DNA of 64,000 nt from Sphingomonadales bacterium 39-57-19 (GTDB taxonomy: Bacteria; Pseudomonadota; Alphaproteobacteria; Sphingomonadales; Sphingomonadaceae). The translations under genes were made by a program, and so were the position numbers. Location: NCBI GenBank assembly GCA_002282385.1, contig NCJG01000001.1, forward strand, positions 1 to 64,000. The letters are read 5' to 3'. Positions 39,541-48,081 of this stretch are shown in pieces (position 1 is the first letter of the stretch; every line of letters begins with the position of its first letter). Below the pieces are notes generated by a model. That model did no database searches. It saw only the letters and a list, made by a program, of their open reading frames with translations, and was not told where the DNA came from.

Positions 39541-40482
39541 ATGAAACCTATTAAAAACCGCATCACCGAATTGCTTGGCGTTGAATATCCGATCATTCAG
39601 GCCCCCATGGGCTGGATCGCGCGCGCGCAACTGGCTTCGGCTGTGTCAAACGCCGGTGGACTTGGGATCATTGAAACGTCCTCCGGCCAATTGGAGGAAG
39701 TGCGTGCAGAGATCATCAAAATGCGCGAACTGACCGATAAGCCCTTTGGCGTGAACATTGCGCAAGCCTTTGTCCGCGATCCTGGCATCGTAGATTTCGT
39801 CGTTGATCAGGGCGTGAAGTTTGTCACGACGTCTGCAGGCGACCCGAACAAATATTGCGGTCCGCTAAAGGCTGCGGGTCTAACCGTATTTCACGTAGTC
39901 CCTACGTTGGCCGGCGCGTTGAAGGCGATTGAGGCTGGCGTCGATGGCTTGGTCGTCGAAGGCGGCGAGGGCGGCGGGTTTAAAAATCCCAAAGATGTTG
40001 CGCTCATGGTCCTTTTGCCGCTCATCCGGAGCAAGGTTGACGTGCCGATCGTCGCGGCTGGCGGAATGGTCTGTGGACGGACGATGGCGGCAGCGTTCGC
40101 GCTTGGCGCAGAAGCGGTGCAAATGGGAACGCGAATGGTAAGTGCGGCGGAATCCCCAGTCCATCAAAACTGGAAAGACGCAATCATCAACGCCAAGGAA
40201 ACGGATACGCTGTTCCTGAACCGCCATGGCCCGGGCCCTGCATTGCGTGCGCTGCGAACCGACCGGACCGAAAAGCTGGATGTGACGCCATCGGAAAATA
40301 TCATGGGCGAAATGCGCGGCGTGCTCGATTTGTATTTTGGCGGTGACATGGAAGCTGCGATCGCGCTGTCGGGTCAAGTTGCCGGACGGATTGATACCGT
40401 AAAGCCTGCCAAACAAATCATCGACGAAGTCATGGAGGAATTCCACGACGTGATGAACAATATGCGCAACGACTATTTTTAG
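39541..40482 (+). CDS. Nitronate monooxygenase-family flavoprotein, His-less variant (313 aa)
   Basis: This FMN-dependent TIM-barrel protein is of the nitronate monooxygenase/FabK superfamily. 'YPIIQAPMGWIA' (about 16-27) is the N-terminal signature, and 'VVAAGGMVCGRTMAAAFALGAEAVQMGTRMV' forms the FMN phosphate site. At the usual catalytic-histidine motif (GGH-x-G) it reads 'EGGEGGGFKNP', so the histidine is replaced by Phe. It may therefore not be a true nitronate oxidase; an NADH:quinone or enoyl reductase role is possible. It ends inside the next gene's ribosome-binding site. Confidence 0.8.
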   Translation: MKPIKNRITELLGVEYPIIQAPMGWIARAQLASAVSNAGGLGIIETSSGQLEEVRAEIIKMRELTDKPFGVNIAQAFVRDPGIVDFVVDQGVKFVTTSAGDPNKYCGPLKAAGLTVFHVVPTLAGALKAIEAGVDGLVVEGGEGGGFKNPKDVALMVLLPLIRSKVDVPIVAAGGMVCGRTMAAAFALGAEAVQMGTRMVSAAESPVHQNWKDAIINAKETDTLFLNRHGPGPALRALRTDRTEKLDVTPSENIMGEMRGVLDLYFGGDMEAAIALSGQVAGRIDTVKPAKQIIDEVMEEFHDVMNNMRNDYF

Positions 40483-40490
40483 GAGCCGCT

Positions 40491-40886
40491 TTGGACCCTG
40501 TCCTTGAAGAATTTCTGAGCGATCCCGCGGCGGATGTTTCCGCGCTGTACGATGTTGCACGGATTAAGATTATTCTCGAGCAATGCGCGCGCGATGGCCG
40601 GGCAATCAGCTATTCTGAGTTGCTGCTGAACCTTGGTTTCCGGTTTACACGGCCAAAGATGCGCGCGGTCTGCAAGACGTTGGATAAGATTGACCAGATA
40701 ACCTTTGCCGAAGGGCGGCCCGCGCTTGCCGTTCTCGTGGTGCGTGAAGGCGACGGCTTGCCGGGGCAAGGGTGGTGGACCGGGCGTACCGACTATCAGG
40801 GCGAATGGACGGGGCCACAGGCGCAAGAGCATATCCGGCAGTTACAGGACGGGATATTCGCATATTGGCAAGGGCAACCCGTTTGA
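40491..40886 (+). CDS. Conserved hypothetical protein (131 aa)
   Basis: A TTG start at 40491 is supported by AGGAG at 40481-40485. Residues 10-75 look like a small winged-helix arrangement ('AISYSELLLNLGFRFTRPKMRAVCKTLDKID'). The rest is a Gly/Trp-rich segment with 'GQGWWTGRTDYQGEWTGPQ'. I cannot assign a function. Its stop overlaps the TTG start of the phosphotransferase gene, so it belongs to the operon. Confidence 0.65.
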   Translation: MDPVLEEFLSDPAADVSALYDVARIKIILEQCARDGRAISYSELLLNLGFRFTRPKMRAVCKTLDKIDQITFAEGRPALAVLVVREGDGLPGQGWWTGRTDYQGEWTGPQAQEHIRQLQDGIFAYWQGQPV

Positions 40887-42214
40887 GCGACAACATCGCC
40901 CTTTTGGTCACGGCCTTTGCGCGGCGGGTGTTCGGGAGAACCGGTGACGTTGAAAGCCTTGTTCGGCTGACAGGCGGCGCCAACATGGAAAGCTGGTCGT
41001 TTGATTATGCGGGGCAGGGATATGTGCTGCGGCGGTCGCCATCAGCCGATATGATGGCGGGCCGAACCTATGGCCATGACGTGGAGGCGGCTGTCGTTCG
41101 TGCGGCCGTTGCGGCGGGCGTGAAGGCGCCAGAAATAATGGGTGAGTTAACCGAGGCTGATAAGCTCGGAACCGGCTATGTGATGCGCCGTGTGGAGGCA
41201 GAGGTTAACCCTGTAAAAATCTTGCCAAACGCTCCGCCGGGATTGTTGCATGATTTCGCACGCGAACTCGCTGCAATTCATGCGGTGCGGTCTGATACGC
41301 TGCCGCAGTTACCTGAAACAAGCGCGGAGAGCTTGCTGGCCGAGTTGCGGGGACGGTTCATCACCTTTGGTGGCGATCGCCCGGTGATGGCGCTCGCGTT
41401 TAAATGGCTTGAGGACCATTTGCCTTCGCCGGTTCCCGCAGTCTTGCTCCATGGCGATTTTCGCATGGGCAATATCATGGTGGATGCTGATGGGCTCGCG
41501 GCTGTTCTCGACTGGGAATTGGCGCATCTGGGAGACCGGCATCAGGATCTCGCCTTTGGCTGCATTAACAGTTGGCGGTTTGGATATATTGACCGGCCCG
41601 CATTTGGCATTGGCCCGTTAGACGAATTTTTTGCCGCCTATGAAAGCGTGAGCGGTAGTTCGGTCGAACCTGAGCGCTTCCGTTGGTGGCTTATCTATTC
41701 GACATTGTGGTGGGGCGTCTGCTGCCTGCAAATGGCCGATATCTGGCGCAGTGGTCTCGATGAAGGCTTAGAGCGTGCCGTCATTGGACGGCGGACTTCG
41801 GAAACCGAAATTGATTTGCTGATGCTATTGGACGAGGATGCGCCGGAAGCCGAACGTAGCCCAATTACGCTGCCGTCGCCTGCAGCGCCTCGTCGGCTCG
41901 GGGAACCATCCGCAACAGAAATGCTGGAGGCGCTCGCGCGTTGGATAGAGACTGATATCAAACCACAGGCTAAGGGACGTGACCGTTTCATGGCTGCCGT
42001 CGCGGTGAACGCACTGGGCATGTTACAGCGCGAAGCGACTGCGCCATTACATGTGCATGATAAGTCGCTTTCCGATGCATTGTTGGCGGGCCGACAATCG
42101 CTCAATACCCCGGGGCTGCTGGCGCAATTAAAAGCGCAATCGCTCGCCAAGCTTGCGGCTGACCAACCCAAATATTCAGGCTTGGCCGCGGCCAGAAAAA
42201 AATGGACAATCTAA
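40883..42214 (+). CDS. Phosphotransferase (APH/choline-kinase-like) family protein (443 aa)
   Basis: A protein-kinase-like fold of the aminoglycoside/ACAD10 phosphotransferase family is indicated by 'LTGGANMESWSFDYAGQGYVLRR' (nucleotide loop), 'LLHGDFRMGNIMVD' (Brenner-type catalytic loop) and 'AVLDWELAHLGD' (metal-binding Asp). The C-terminal 110 residues are a helical extension. A TTG start at 40883 is chosen because TTGA overlaps the previous stop. It pairs with the acyl-CoA dehydrogenase gene downstream (TAATG), an arrangement like the human ACAD10 fusion, which acts on hydroxy-acids. Confidence 0.8.
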   Translation: MSDNIALLVTAFARRVFGRTGDVESLVRLTGGANMESWSFDYAGQGYVLRRSPSADMMAGRTYGHDVEAAVVRAAVAAGVKAPEIMGELTEADKLGTGYVMRRVEAEVNPVKILPNAPPGLLHDFARELAAIHAVRSDTLPQLPETSAESLLAELRGRFITFGGDRPVMALAFKWLEDHLPSPVPAVLLHGDFRMGNIMVDADGLAAVLDWELAHLGDRHQDLAFGCINSWRFGYIDRPAFGIGPLDEFFAAYESVSGSSVEPERFRWWLIYSTLWWGVCCLQMADIWRSGLDEGLERAVIGRRTSETEIDLLMLLDEDAPEAERSPITLPSPAAPRRLGEPSATEMLEALARWIETDIKPQAKGRDRFMAAVAVNALGMLQREATAPLHVHDKSLSDALLAGRQSLNTPGLLAQLKAQSLAKLAADQPKYSGLAAARKKWTI

Positions 42215-43479
42215 TGCTCTTCGAAATTCCCACAGAGATTACCGACTATTTGGCCGAACTCGACGCGTTCATTGATCGGGAAATTAAACCGATTGAAGCG
42301 CGCGACGACAATATACGTTTTTTTGATCATCGCCGCGAAAACGCGCGGACCGATTGGGATAATGACGGCCATCCGCGTGCCGATTGGTGGGCATTGCTGG
42401 CCGAAATGCGGCAGGTGGCGGACAAGGCCGGACACTATCGCTTTGCTATCCCGGAAGAATTTGGCGGGAAAAATGGCTCCAATCTGGCGATGGCGGTCAT
42501 CCGGCATCATCTGGCGCATAAGGGGTTAGGGCTGCATAACGACCTGCAGAACGAAAGCAGCATTGTCGGCAATCTTGTGCAGGTTTTGATGCTGCGTGAT
42601 TTTGGAACGCCGCAACAAAAGGCCGCGTTTATTCCGCCGATGCTCGAGGGCAAAATGGGGTGGAGCTTTGGCCTGACCGAAGAAGATCATGGCTCCGACG
42701 CAACGCATATGGATACGCGCGCCGTGCCTGAAATGCGTGAAGGCGTTGCAGGCTATCGCATCAACGGCAATAAGATGTGGACGACCGGGCTGCCCTATAC
42801 ATCGCATGTGATGACCTTTGCGCGCACCAGCGGTGAAGATGGCAAAGCGCGCGGCATTACCTGCTTTGTTGTGCCAACGGACGCGCCAGGCTTTGAAATT
42901 GGCGAATATATGTGGACGTTCAATATGCCCACCGACCACCCGAAGGTTAAGTACACCGATGTCTGGGTACCGGAAAGCGCCATCCTTGGGGAATTGGACA
43001 ATGGCCTGGCTGTTGCGCAGCATTTTGTGCACGAGAACCGCATTCGCCAAGCCGCAAGTTCGCTCGGCGCGGCCCAATATTGCATTGATGAAGCGGTGAA
43101 GTATGCACGTGCGCGTAAGCCATTTGGCAAACCTCTTGCGGTAAATCAGGCCATTCAGTTCCCTTTGGTCGAACTGCAAACCGACGCGGAGATGCTGCGC
43201 CTTTTGATTTACAAAACCGCCGCCGAAATGGACAGCATGACCAAGCCTGAAGTCGCGGTGCGGTTATCGGACAAAGTCAGCATGTGTAATTACAAGGCAA
43301 ACCGGTTGGTCTGCAACGCTGCGGATTTCGCGATGCAGGTGCATGGCGGGATTGGCTATTCACGCCATAAGCCGTTTGAGCATATCTACCGGCACCATCG
43401 GCGCTACCGCATTACCGAAGGTGCAGAGGAAATACAGATGCGCAAAGTGGCGGGACATTTATTCGGATTTATGGGGTGA
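42214..43479 (+). CDS. Acyl-CoA dehydrogenase (421 aa)
   Basis: This FAD enzyme desaturates an acyl-CoA. 'GWSFGLTEEDHGSD' is the FAD/substrate motif, and 'ARARKPFGKPLAVNQAIQFPL' and 'CNAADFAMQVHGGIGYSRHKPFEHIYR' are further family signatures. The N-terminus 'DNIRFFDHRRENARTDW' is characteristic of the long ACAD11-like group. ATG at 42214 is chosen because of its TAATG overlap; the upstream ATG at 42202 is possible. Its stop overlaps the next gene as GTGA. Substrate is likely a branched or hydroxylated acyl-CoA. Confidence 0.85.
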   Translation: MLFEIPTEITDYLAELDAFIDREIKPIEARDDNIRFFDHRRENARTDWDNDGHPRADWWALLAEMRQVADKAGHYRFAIPEEFGGKNGSNLAMAVIRHHLAHKGLGLHNDLQNESSIVGNLVQVLMLRDFGTPQQKAAFIPPMLEGKMGWSFGLTEEDHGSDATHMDTRAVPEMREGVAGYRINGNKMWTTGLPYTSHVMTFARTSGEDGKARGITCFVVPTDAPGFEIGEYMWTFNMPTDHPKVKYTDVWVPESAILGELDNGLAVAQHFVHENRIRQAASSLGAAQYCIDEAVKYARARKPFGKPLAVNQAIQFPLVELQTDAEMLRLLIYKTAAEMDSMTKPEVAVRLSDKVSMCNYKANRLVCNAADFAMQVHGGIGYSRHKPFEHIYRHHRRYRITEGAEEIQMRKVAGHLFGFMG

Positions 43480-44288
43480 TGGTAATGCAACAGGCAACCG
43501 ACTTTTTGGAAGAGAGCAGAGCATTGGCAGGGCTTCTTGCTGCGCTGAGCGATGCTGATTTCGAAACGCAGACACAGTTCAAGGGGTGGACGATCAACAT
43601 CATCATCCGGCATTTGCATGTCTGGAATATTGCGGTGGATCTGTCGTTGCAGGATGAGGCTGCATTTGGTGCATTTGTTGCCGCGATGATGGAGGGGGTC
43701 CGGGGCGGAAAACTACCTGCTTTTGAGGCGTCCTATTTGGACGGACTATCCGGACAGGCTTTGCTGCAGGCATGGCTGGAACGGGCTGAGGCCGTTGCTG
43801 CGGCTTTTGCCAAGGCCGATCCGAAACTACGGCTGAAATGGGTCGGGCCCGATATGAGCGCGCTAAGCTCCATAACCGCGCGTCTCATGGAAACATGGGC
43901 GCACGCACAGGCGGTTTATGATGTTTTGGGCGTCGCGCGTCAGGATACAGACCGCATCGGCAATATCGTCCGGTTGGGCGTTAATACATGGAGCTTTACG
44001 TGGAAAAACCGGCGCCAAGACCCGCCGGGGCCAATGCCGCAGATCCGTCTGACTGCGCCTTCCGGAGCGATATGGGAATATGGTGAGGCGTCGGACAGTG
44101 GGATGATTACGGGCAGCGCAACCGAATTTTGTCAGGTTGTGACGCAATGCCGCAACATTGCCGATACGTCGCTTGCAGTCACCGGAGAAGTCGCGCATCA
44201 GTGGATGTCCGTTGCACAATGTTTTGCGGGGCCACCGCAAGATCCGCCGCCAGCGGGATCGCGTTGCAGGGCCAATAGGGGAGTTTGA
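43476..44288 (+). CDS. TIGR03084-family metal-binding protein (270 aa)
   Basis: The N-terminal half resembles the DinB/maleylpyruvate isomerase four-helix bundle: 'FKGWTINIIIRHLHVWN' and 'MSALSSITARLMETWAHAQAVYD' carry the His ligands expected for a metal site. This matches the TIGR03084 family. Reaction unknown. It starts with GTG in an overlap with the acyl-CoA dehydrogenase stop; ATG at 43479 is an alternative. It precedes the amidohydrolase by only 4 bp. Confidence 0.75.
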   Translation: MMVMQQATDFLEESRALAGLLAALSDADFETQTQFKGWTINIIIRHLHVWNIAVDLSLQDEAAFGAFVAAMMEGVRGGKLPAFEASYLDGLSGQALLQAWLERAEAVAAAFAKADPKLRLKWVGPDMSALSSITARLMETWAHAQAVYDVLGVARQDTDRIGNIVRLGVNTWSFTWKNRRQDPPGPMPQIRLTAPSGAIWEYGEASDSGMITGSATEFCQVVTQCRNIADTSLAVTGEVAHQWMSVAQCFAGPPQDPPPAGSRCRANRGV

Positions 44289-44292
44289 TCGA

Positions 44293-45597
44293 ATGAAGAT
44301 ATTTGCTGTTGTTTCACTGAGTGCTGCTTTGTTGGCAAGCTCTCCCCTTGCGGCCCAGACGGTAGAACAAGTCACTGTTGTCCATGCAGGGCAATTGCTC
44401 GATAAGCCGGGAACGCCGCCGCGCGGTCCGTCCACTGTCATCATTCGTAATGGCAAGGTGGCCGAGATTTTGGCCGGGCATCAGGCCGGACCAGCAGGCG
44501 CAAAGTTGATCGATTTGAAGGACAAATTTGTGCTTCCCGGGTTGATCGACAGCCATGTGCATCTCGGTAGCGATGCGGGCGGCAATGCAGCGTTGATTGA
44601 GGCTGTGACCGACAGTCCTGCCCGAGCAGCTTTCCGCACCGCCGGAAACGCAAAGAAGACGCTGATGGCGGGCTTCACCACCGTGCGCAATTTGGGCGAT
44701 GGCAGCGGCGCGACACTGGCACTACGCGATGCCGTTGCGGCCGGTGAACTGCCCGGGCCGCGGATCATCGATGCCGGGCGTTCGATTTCGACGACCAGCG
44801 GACATATGGATGCGACGCTGTCGGTTTCGGAAGATCTGCATAACAGCATCGACCAAGACAATTTGTGCGATGGTGTTGAAAGCTGTCGTCAGGCTGTGCG
44901 TAAACAAATTCGGCGCGGCGTAGATGTCATTAAGATAGCGACCACAGGCGGCGTTAACAGTCGCATTGGCGCGGGCCTTGGCCGGCAATTATTTGATGAT
45001 GAAGTTAAAGCATTGGTCGATACCGCACATTTATATGGCAAGAAAGTTGCCGTGCACGCGCATGGTGATGATGGCGTTAATGCAGCGCTTGCCGTTGGTG
45101 CAGACTCTATCGAACATGGGACGATGCTGACCGATGCGACCATCAAATTGTTCAAAACGGCGGGCGCATATTATGTCCCGACGCTCTCAACCGTGAATGG
45201 GTACATTGAACGGCTTGCCGCGAACCCCAATGCCTATCCGCCAGACGTCTTGGCAAAGGTTCAATGGCGCATTGGCGTTACGGGCAAAAGTCTTGAAAAG
45301 GCGTATCCCGCTGGCGTGAAAATTGCGTTCGGGACAGATGCCGGTGTCTCAAAGCATGGAAAGAATGCGGACGAGTTCGAGCTGATGGTCAAGCATGGCA
45401 TGCCCGCCAGCGCGGCCATTCAGGCTGCGACGATGAACGCGGCAACTTTGTTAGGCGTGGAGAAGGAAGTGGGCAGCATTGAACCCGGAAAAGCTGCCGA
45501 TCTTATTGCCGTTGCAGGTAATCCCACATCAGACGTCACCGTTTTGAAAGCGGTGAAGTTCGTGATGAAGGACGGCCGGGTTTTTAAGGACGAATGA
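44293..45597 (+). CDS. Exported amidohydrolase (imidazolonepropionase-like, 434 aa)
   Basis: A signal peptide (residues 1-20, ending LAAQ) suggests periplasmic location. The TIM-barrel amidohydrolase has 'LPGLIDSHVHLG' (first metal ligands), a probable carboxylated lysine in 'VIKIATTGGVNS', 'HAHGDDGV', 'SIEHGT' and 'GTDAGVSKHG' (catalytic Asp). It resembles imidazolonepropionase/Xaa-Pro dipeptidase-like enzymes. Substrate unknown. The 3' end overlaps the convergent DUF2855 gene by 14 bp. Confidence 0.83.
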   Translation: MKIFAVVSLSAALLASSPLAAQTVEQVTVVHAGQLLDKPGTPPRGPSTVIIRNGKVAEILAGHQAGPAGAKLIDLKDKFVLPGLIDSHVHLGSDAGGNAALIEAVTDSPARAAFRTAGNAKKTLMAGFTTVRNLGDGSGATLALRDAVAAGELPGPRIIDAGRSISTTSGHMDATLSVSEDLHNSIDQDNLCDGVESCRQAVRKQIRRGVDVIKIATTGGVNSRIGAGLGRQLFDDEVKALVDTAHLYGKKVAVHAHGDDGVNAALAVGADSIEHGTMLTDATIKLFKTAGAYYVPTLSTVNGYIERLAANPNAYPPDVLAKVQWRIGVTGKSLEKAYPAGVKIAFGTDAGVSKHGKNADEFELMVKHGMPASAAIQAATMNAATLLGVEKEVGSIEPGKAADLIAVAGNPTSDVTVLKAVKFVMKDGRVFKDE

Positions 45598-46672
45598 TAA
45601 TCCCGATCGCGGGATCTGCTTTGCCCTGAAATGTGTCGGTGAACGCCGGAATAGCTGTCGTTATTCCCGTGCGTTCATCGATTTCCACAACACCGTCCAC
45701 GGCGCCAAGGAAGCTTTTCCAGCTTGTGGCAACCGCTTCGCCAAAGCCTTTTGGACCAAGTTCTTGAATGGTGGCGACGGCGTGATCAGGGGCGAAGAAA
45801 AGAATGGGCTTGGGGCCTGGCATTGCGTCGCCATTGCCGCCCGGGCTGTTCGCGCCGCGTGCATCGACATGCGTTGCGCCGACAAGGCAGCTATATTTTA
45901 GATGCTCGCCAAGCGCGTCATGAATGCCGCGCAGCAATCCGCTGTTACCGGCAAAATCAACGGCTACCGAGGCAGCAGCGGGCAAATTGCCAACGTCATC
46001 ATAAGCGATGACTTCGTCGTAGAGACCCGAATTGGCAACGAATGCGACATTGCCTTTTGATGTCAGCCCAATCCGCTTGATATCAGGGGACAGGTCCTTC
46101 GCAACGCTCGCGAGGCTCATAGATGTTTTCGATGACGCGCTGGTCATGACCAAATTCTGCGCGCCGAACCAATTTTTGCGGCGGAACATGGCTTCAATGA
46201 GGAAGCCCGTTTTGAACAAAGGCCCAAATAGCATGCGCTCCGCTTCTTTGGCCGCATCATGCTCGGGGTCCGCGTTAATCCGGCTATACTGGTTATAGAT
46301 CGGGCTCATGGGCTGCCGATGGGCCGCGGTGTCGGTAAAGCCGCTGGCGCTCACTTTTCCGGGCAAGACGTCCAAATGCGTGCCCATGGGAAGATAGCCG
46401 TACACGCGCTCACCAACAGCGATTTTGGGGTGGCGTGACTCTGTGACCACTGCGTGCCCCCACATGGGAACGACGCCCCACGCGCCTTCAGCCGGAAAGA
46501 AGTTCCAATATCCGAACATGTCGCCAATGACGGCATAGGTGATGTTGTTTGCAGTAACCGAGAAGCTTTCGATTTTCAGCCGGAGTGCGCCATCCGCCAA
46601 TATGGGCAGGTCGGCATCATGGACCATATTTTCCGAAAGTTTCGCTTTGTTTACCCATATTGTCTGCGCCAT
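45584..46672 (-). CDS. DUF2855 family protein (362 aa)
   Basis: The sequence matches DUF2855: 'ANNITYAVIGDMFGYWNFFP', 'AVVTESRHPKIAVGERVYGYLPMG', 'MTSASSKTSMSLA' and 'VDFAGNSG'. The overall pattern resembles zinc-free medium-chain dehydrogenase folds, but no reaction is established. It is alone on the minus strand, divergent from the riboflavin operon across 103 bp that contains several symmetric sites. It overlaps the amidohydrolase by 14 bp at the 3' ends. Confidence 0.75.
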   Translation of the reverse strand: MAQTIWVNKAKLSENMVHDADLPILADGALRLKIESFSVTANNITYAVIGDMFGYWNFFPAEGAWGVVPMWGHAVVTESRHPKIAVGERVYGYLPMGTHLDVLPGKVSASGFTDTAAHRQPMSPIYNQYSRINADPEHDAAKEAERMLFGPLFKTGFLIEAMFRRKNWFGAQNLVMTSASSKTSMSLASVAKDLSPDIKRIGLTSKGNVAFVANSGLYDEVIAYDDVGNLPAAASVAVDFAGNSGLLRGIHDALGEHLKYSCLVGATHVDARGANSPGGNGDAMPGPKPILFFAPDHAVATIQELGPKGFGEAVATSWKSFLGAVDGVVEIDERTGITTAIPAFTDTFQGKADPAIGIIIRP

Positions 46673-46692
46673 TACCGTCTCTCCAACACATC

Positions 46693-46730
46693 AATGTGAT
46701 TCATGCTTTGACAATCACATTTCAGTGTGA
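46693..46730. promoter_or_regulatory. Three alternating TGTGA/TCACA half-sites
   Basis: AATGTGATT (46693-46701) and AATCACATT (46713-46721) are a perfect 9-bp inverted pair, 20 bp apart. A third half-site, TGTGA (46726-46730), faces the second. A consensus -35 hexamer, TTGACA (46708-46713), sits between the first two arms. They lie in the region shared by DUF2855 and ribBX and look like operators, but the protein is not identifiable. Confidence 0.5.
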
Positions 46731-46733
46731 AAA

Positions 46734-46753
46734 TAGCGAATCATGTTTCGCTA
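46734..46753. promoter_or_regulatory. 20-bp palindrome TAGCGAA-N6-TTCGCTA before ribBX
   Basis: The two 7-bp arms (46734-46740 and 46747-46753) are perfect, with CATG in the centre. The site lies just after the region expected for the -10 box of a promoter using the TTGACA at 46708, and 22 bp before the ribBX ATG. This is a classic repressor position. The HTH at the N-terminus of RibBX itself is an obvious candidate binder. Confidence 0.6.
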
Positions 46754-46775
46754 TTCTGCGAATGTTGGAGGTCAT

Positions 46776-48077
46776 ATGTCCACCCAGTTAATTGAAAAGC
46801 TTCGTAATCTCGTCAACGAAGGCGGCTTGTCCCGTTCGGGCCTTGCGCGCGCCGCGGGGCTTCATGCCAATACCTTGCGTGATCTGGATGACGCAGGCTG
46901 GAATCCAACGGCGGAAACGCTGCGTAAGTTGGAAAGCTATCTCTTTTCGAACGATGACACGCCTGCGCTCGTTCCGATTGAGGAAATCATCGAAGAAGCC
47001 CGCAATGGCCGCATGTATATCCTCGTTGACGATGAAGACCGCGAAAATGAAGGCGACCTTATCATTCCAGCGCAAATGGCAACGCCGGACGCGATCAACT
47101 TCATGGCGACCCATGGCCGTGGCCTGATCTGCCTTTCGATGACAAAGGCGCGCTGCGAGCAGCTTGGCCTGACGCCCATGGCGCGCGAAAACCGCGAAAG
47201 CATGCAGACTGCCTTTACGGTGTCGATAGAAGCCCGTGAGGGCGTCACGACCGGAATTAGCGCCGCTGACCGCGCGCGCACGATTTCGGTGGCTGTGGAT
47301 GCCTCCATGGGGCCGGATGACATTGTTTCCCCCGGCCATGTCTTCCCGCTGACCGCGCGCGATGGCGGTGTTCTTGTGCGGGCAGGGCATACGGAGGCGG
47401 CCGTCGACATTAGCCGGCTTGCCGGTCTCAACCCGTCGGGCGTGATCTGTGAGATCATGAAGGACGACGGCACCATGGCGCGGATGGATGACCTTGTCGC
47501 GTTTGCGCGCATGCACAATTTGAAAATGGGCACGATCCGTGACCTGATCGCCTATCGCCGCAAGCATGACCATCTGGTCGAAAAGCGCGCGGAGATGAAG
47601 TTTCAAAGCAAATGGGGCGGTGAATGGACCGCCATGACCTTTTACAACAAAGCCACTGGCGACGAGACAATGGCGCTGGTGAAAGGCCGTATTGACCCCG
47701 AAAAACCGACACTGGTCCGTATGCACACCATGTCGATGTTTGTGGATGTGTTCGGCGAAGAAAACGAACGTTCCGGGCTTCTTTCGCGCTCGATGGAGTC
47801 CATTGCGGCCGAAGGGGCAGGGGTCATTGTCGTGATCAACAAGCCGATGAAGGGTATGGTTTCGCGTTTCATGCAGCTTCGCGCCGAAGGCAAGCAGGCT
47901 GGCGCGCCCGAAATCGAAGAGCTGCGCGATTATGGCGGCGGCGCGCAAATCCTGACCGAGTTGGGTGTGCACGACATGATATTGCTGACCAACACGCATC
48001 ACACACTGGTTGGCCTTGAAGGCTACGGCCTTTCGATTGTAGGCGAGCGCGCGATCCCCGGCACCGGAGGCGAGTAA
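46776..48077 (+). CDS. ribB: HTH-fused 3,4-dihydroxy-2-butanone 4-phosphate synthase, RibBX-like (433 aa)
   Basis: Residues 1-65 form an XRE-like helix-turn-helix ('LSRSGLARAAGLHANTLRDLDDAGWNPTAETLRKLESYLF'). About 70-270 is the DHBP synthase domain, with 'VDDEDRENEGDLI' and 'GHTEAAVDI', making the four-carbon riboflavin precursor. The rest looks like GTP cyclohydrolase II, but the zinc-binding cysteines are absent ('MHTMSMFVDVFGEENERSG' replaces the Cys region), so that half is probably inactive, as in the RibBX variants known from proteobacteria. ATG at 46776 is set by GGAGGT at 46767-46772. It lacks an FMN riboswitch; the fused HTH and the palindrome at 46734 suggest autoregulation. Confidence 0.85.
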   Translation: MSTQLIEKLRNLVNEGGLSRSGLARAAGLHANTLRDLDDAGWNPTAETLRKLESYLFSNDDTPALVPIEEIIEEARNGRMYILVDDEDRENEGDLIIPAQMATPDAINFMATHGRGLICLSMTKARCEQLGLTPMARENRESMQTAFTVSIEAREGVTTGISAADRARTISVAVDASMGPDDIVSPGHVFPLTARDGGVLVRAGHTEAAVDISRLAGLNPSGVICEIMKDDGTMARMDDLVAFARMHNLKMGTIRDLIAYRRKHDHLVEKRAEMKFQSKWGGEWTAMTFYNKATGDETMALVKGRIDPEKPTLVRMHTMSMFVDVFGEENERSGLLSRSMESIAAEGAGVIVVINKPMKGMVSRFMQLRAEGKQAGAPEIEELRDYGGGAQILTELGVHDMILLTNTHHTLVGLEGYGLSIVGERAIPGTGGE

Positions 48078-48081
48078 TCGC

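Noticed and set aside
46673-46775. FMN riboswitch upstream of ribBX
   Set aside because: The 103-bp gap is too short and lacks the conserved RFN element segments.
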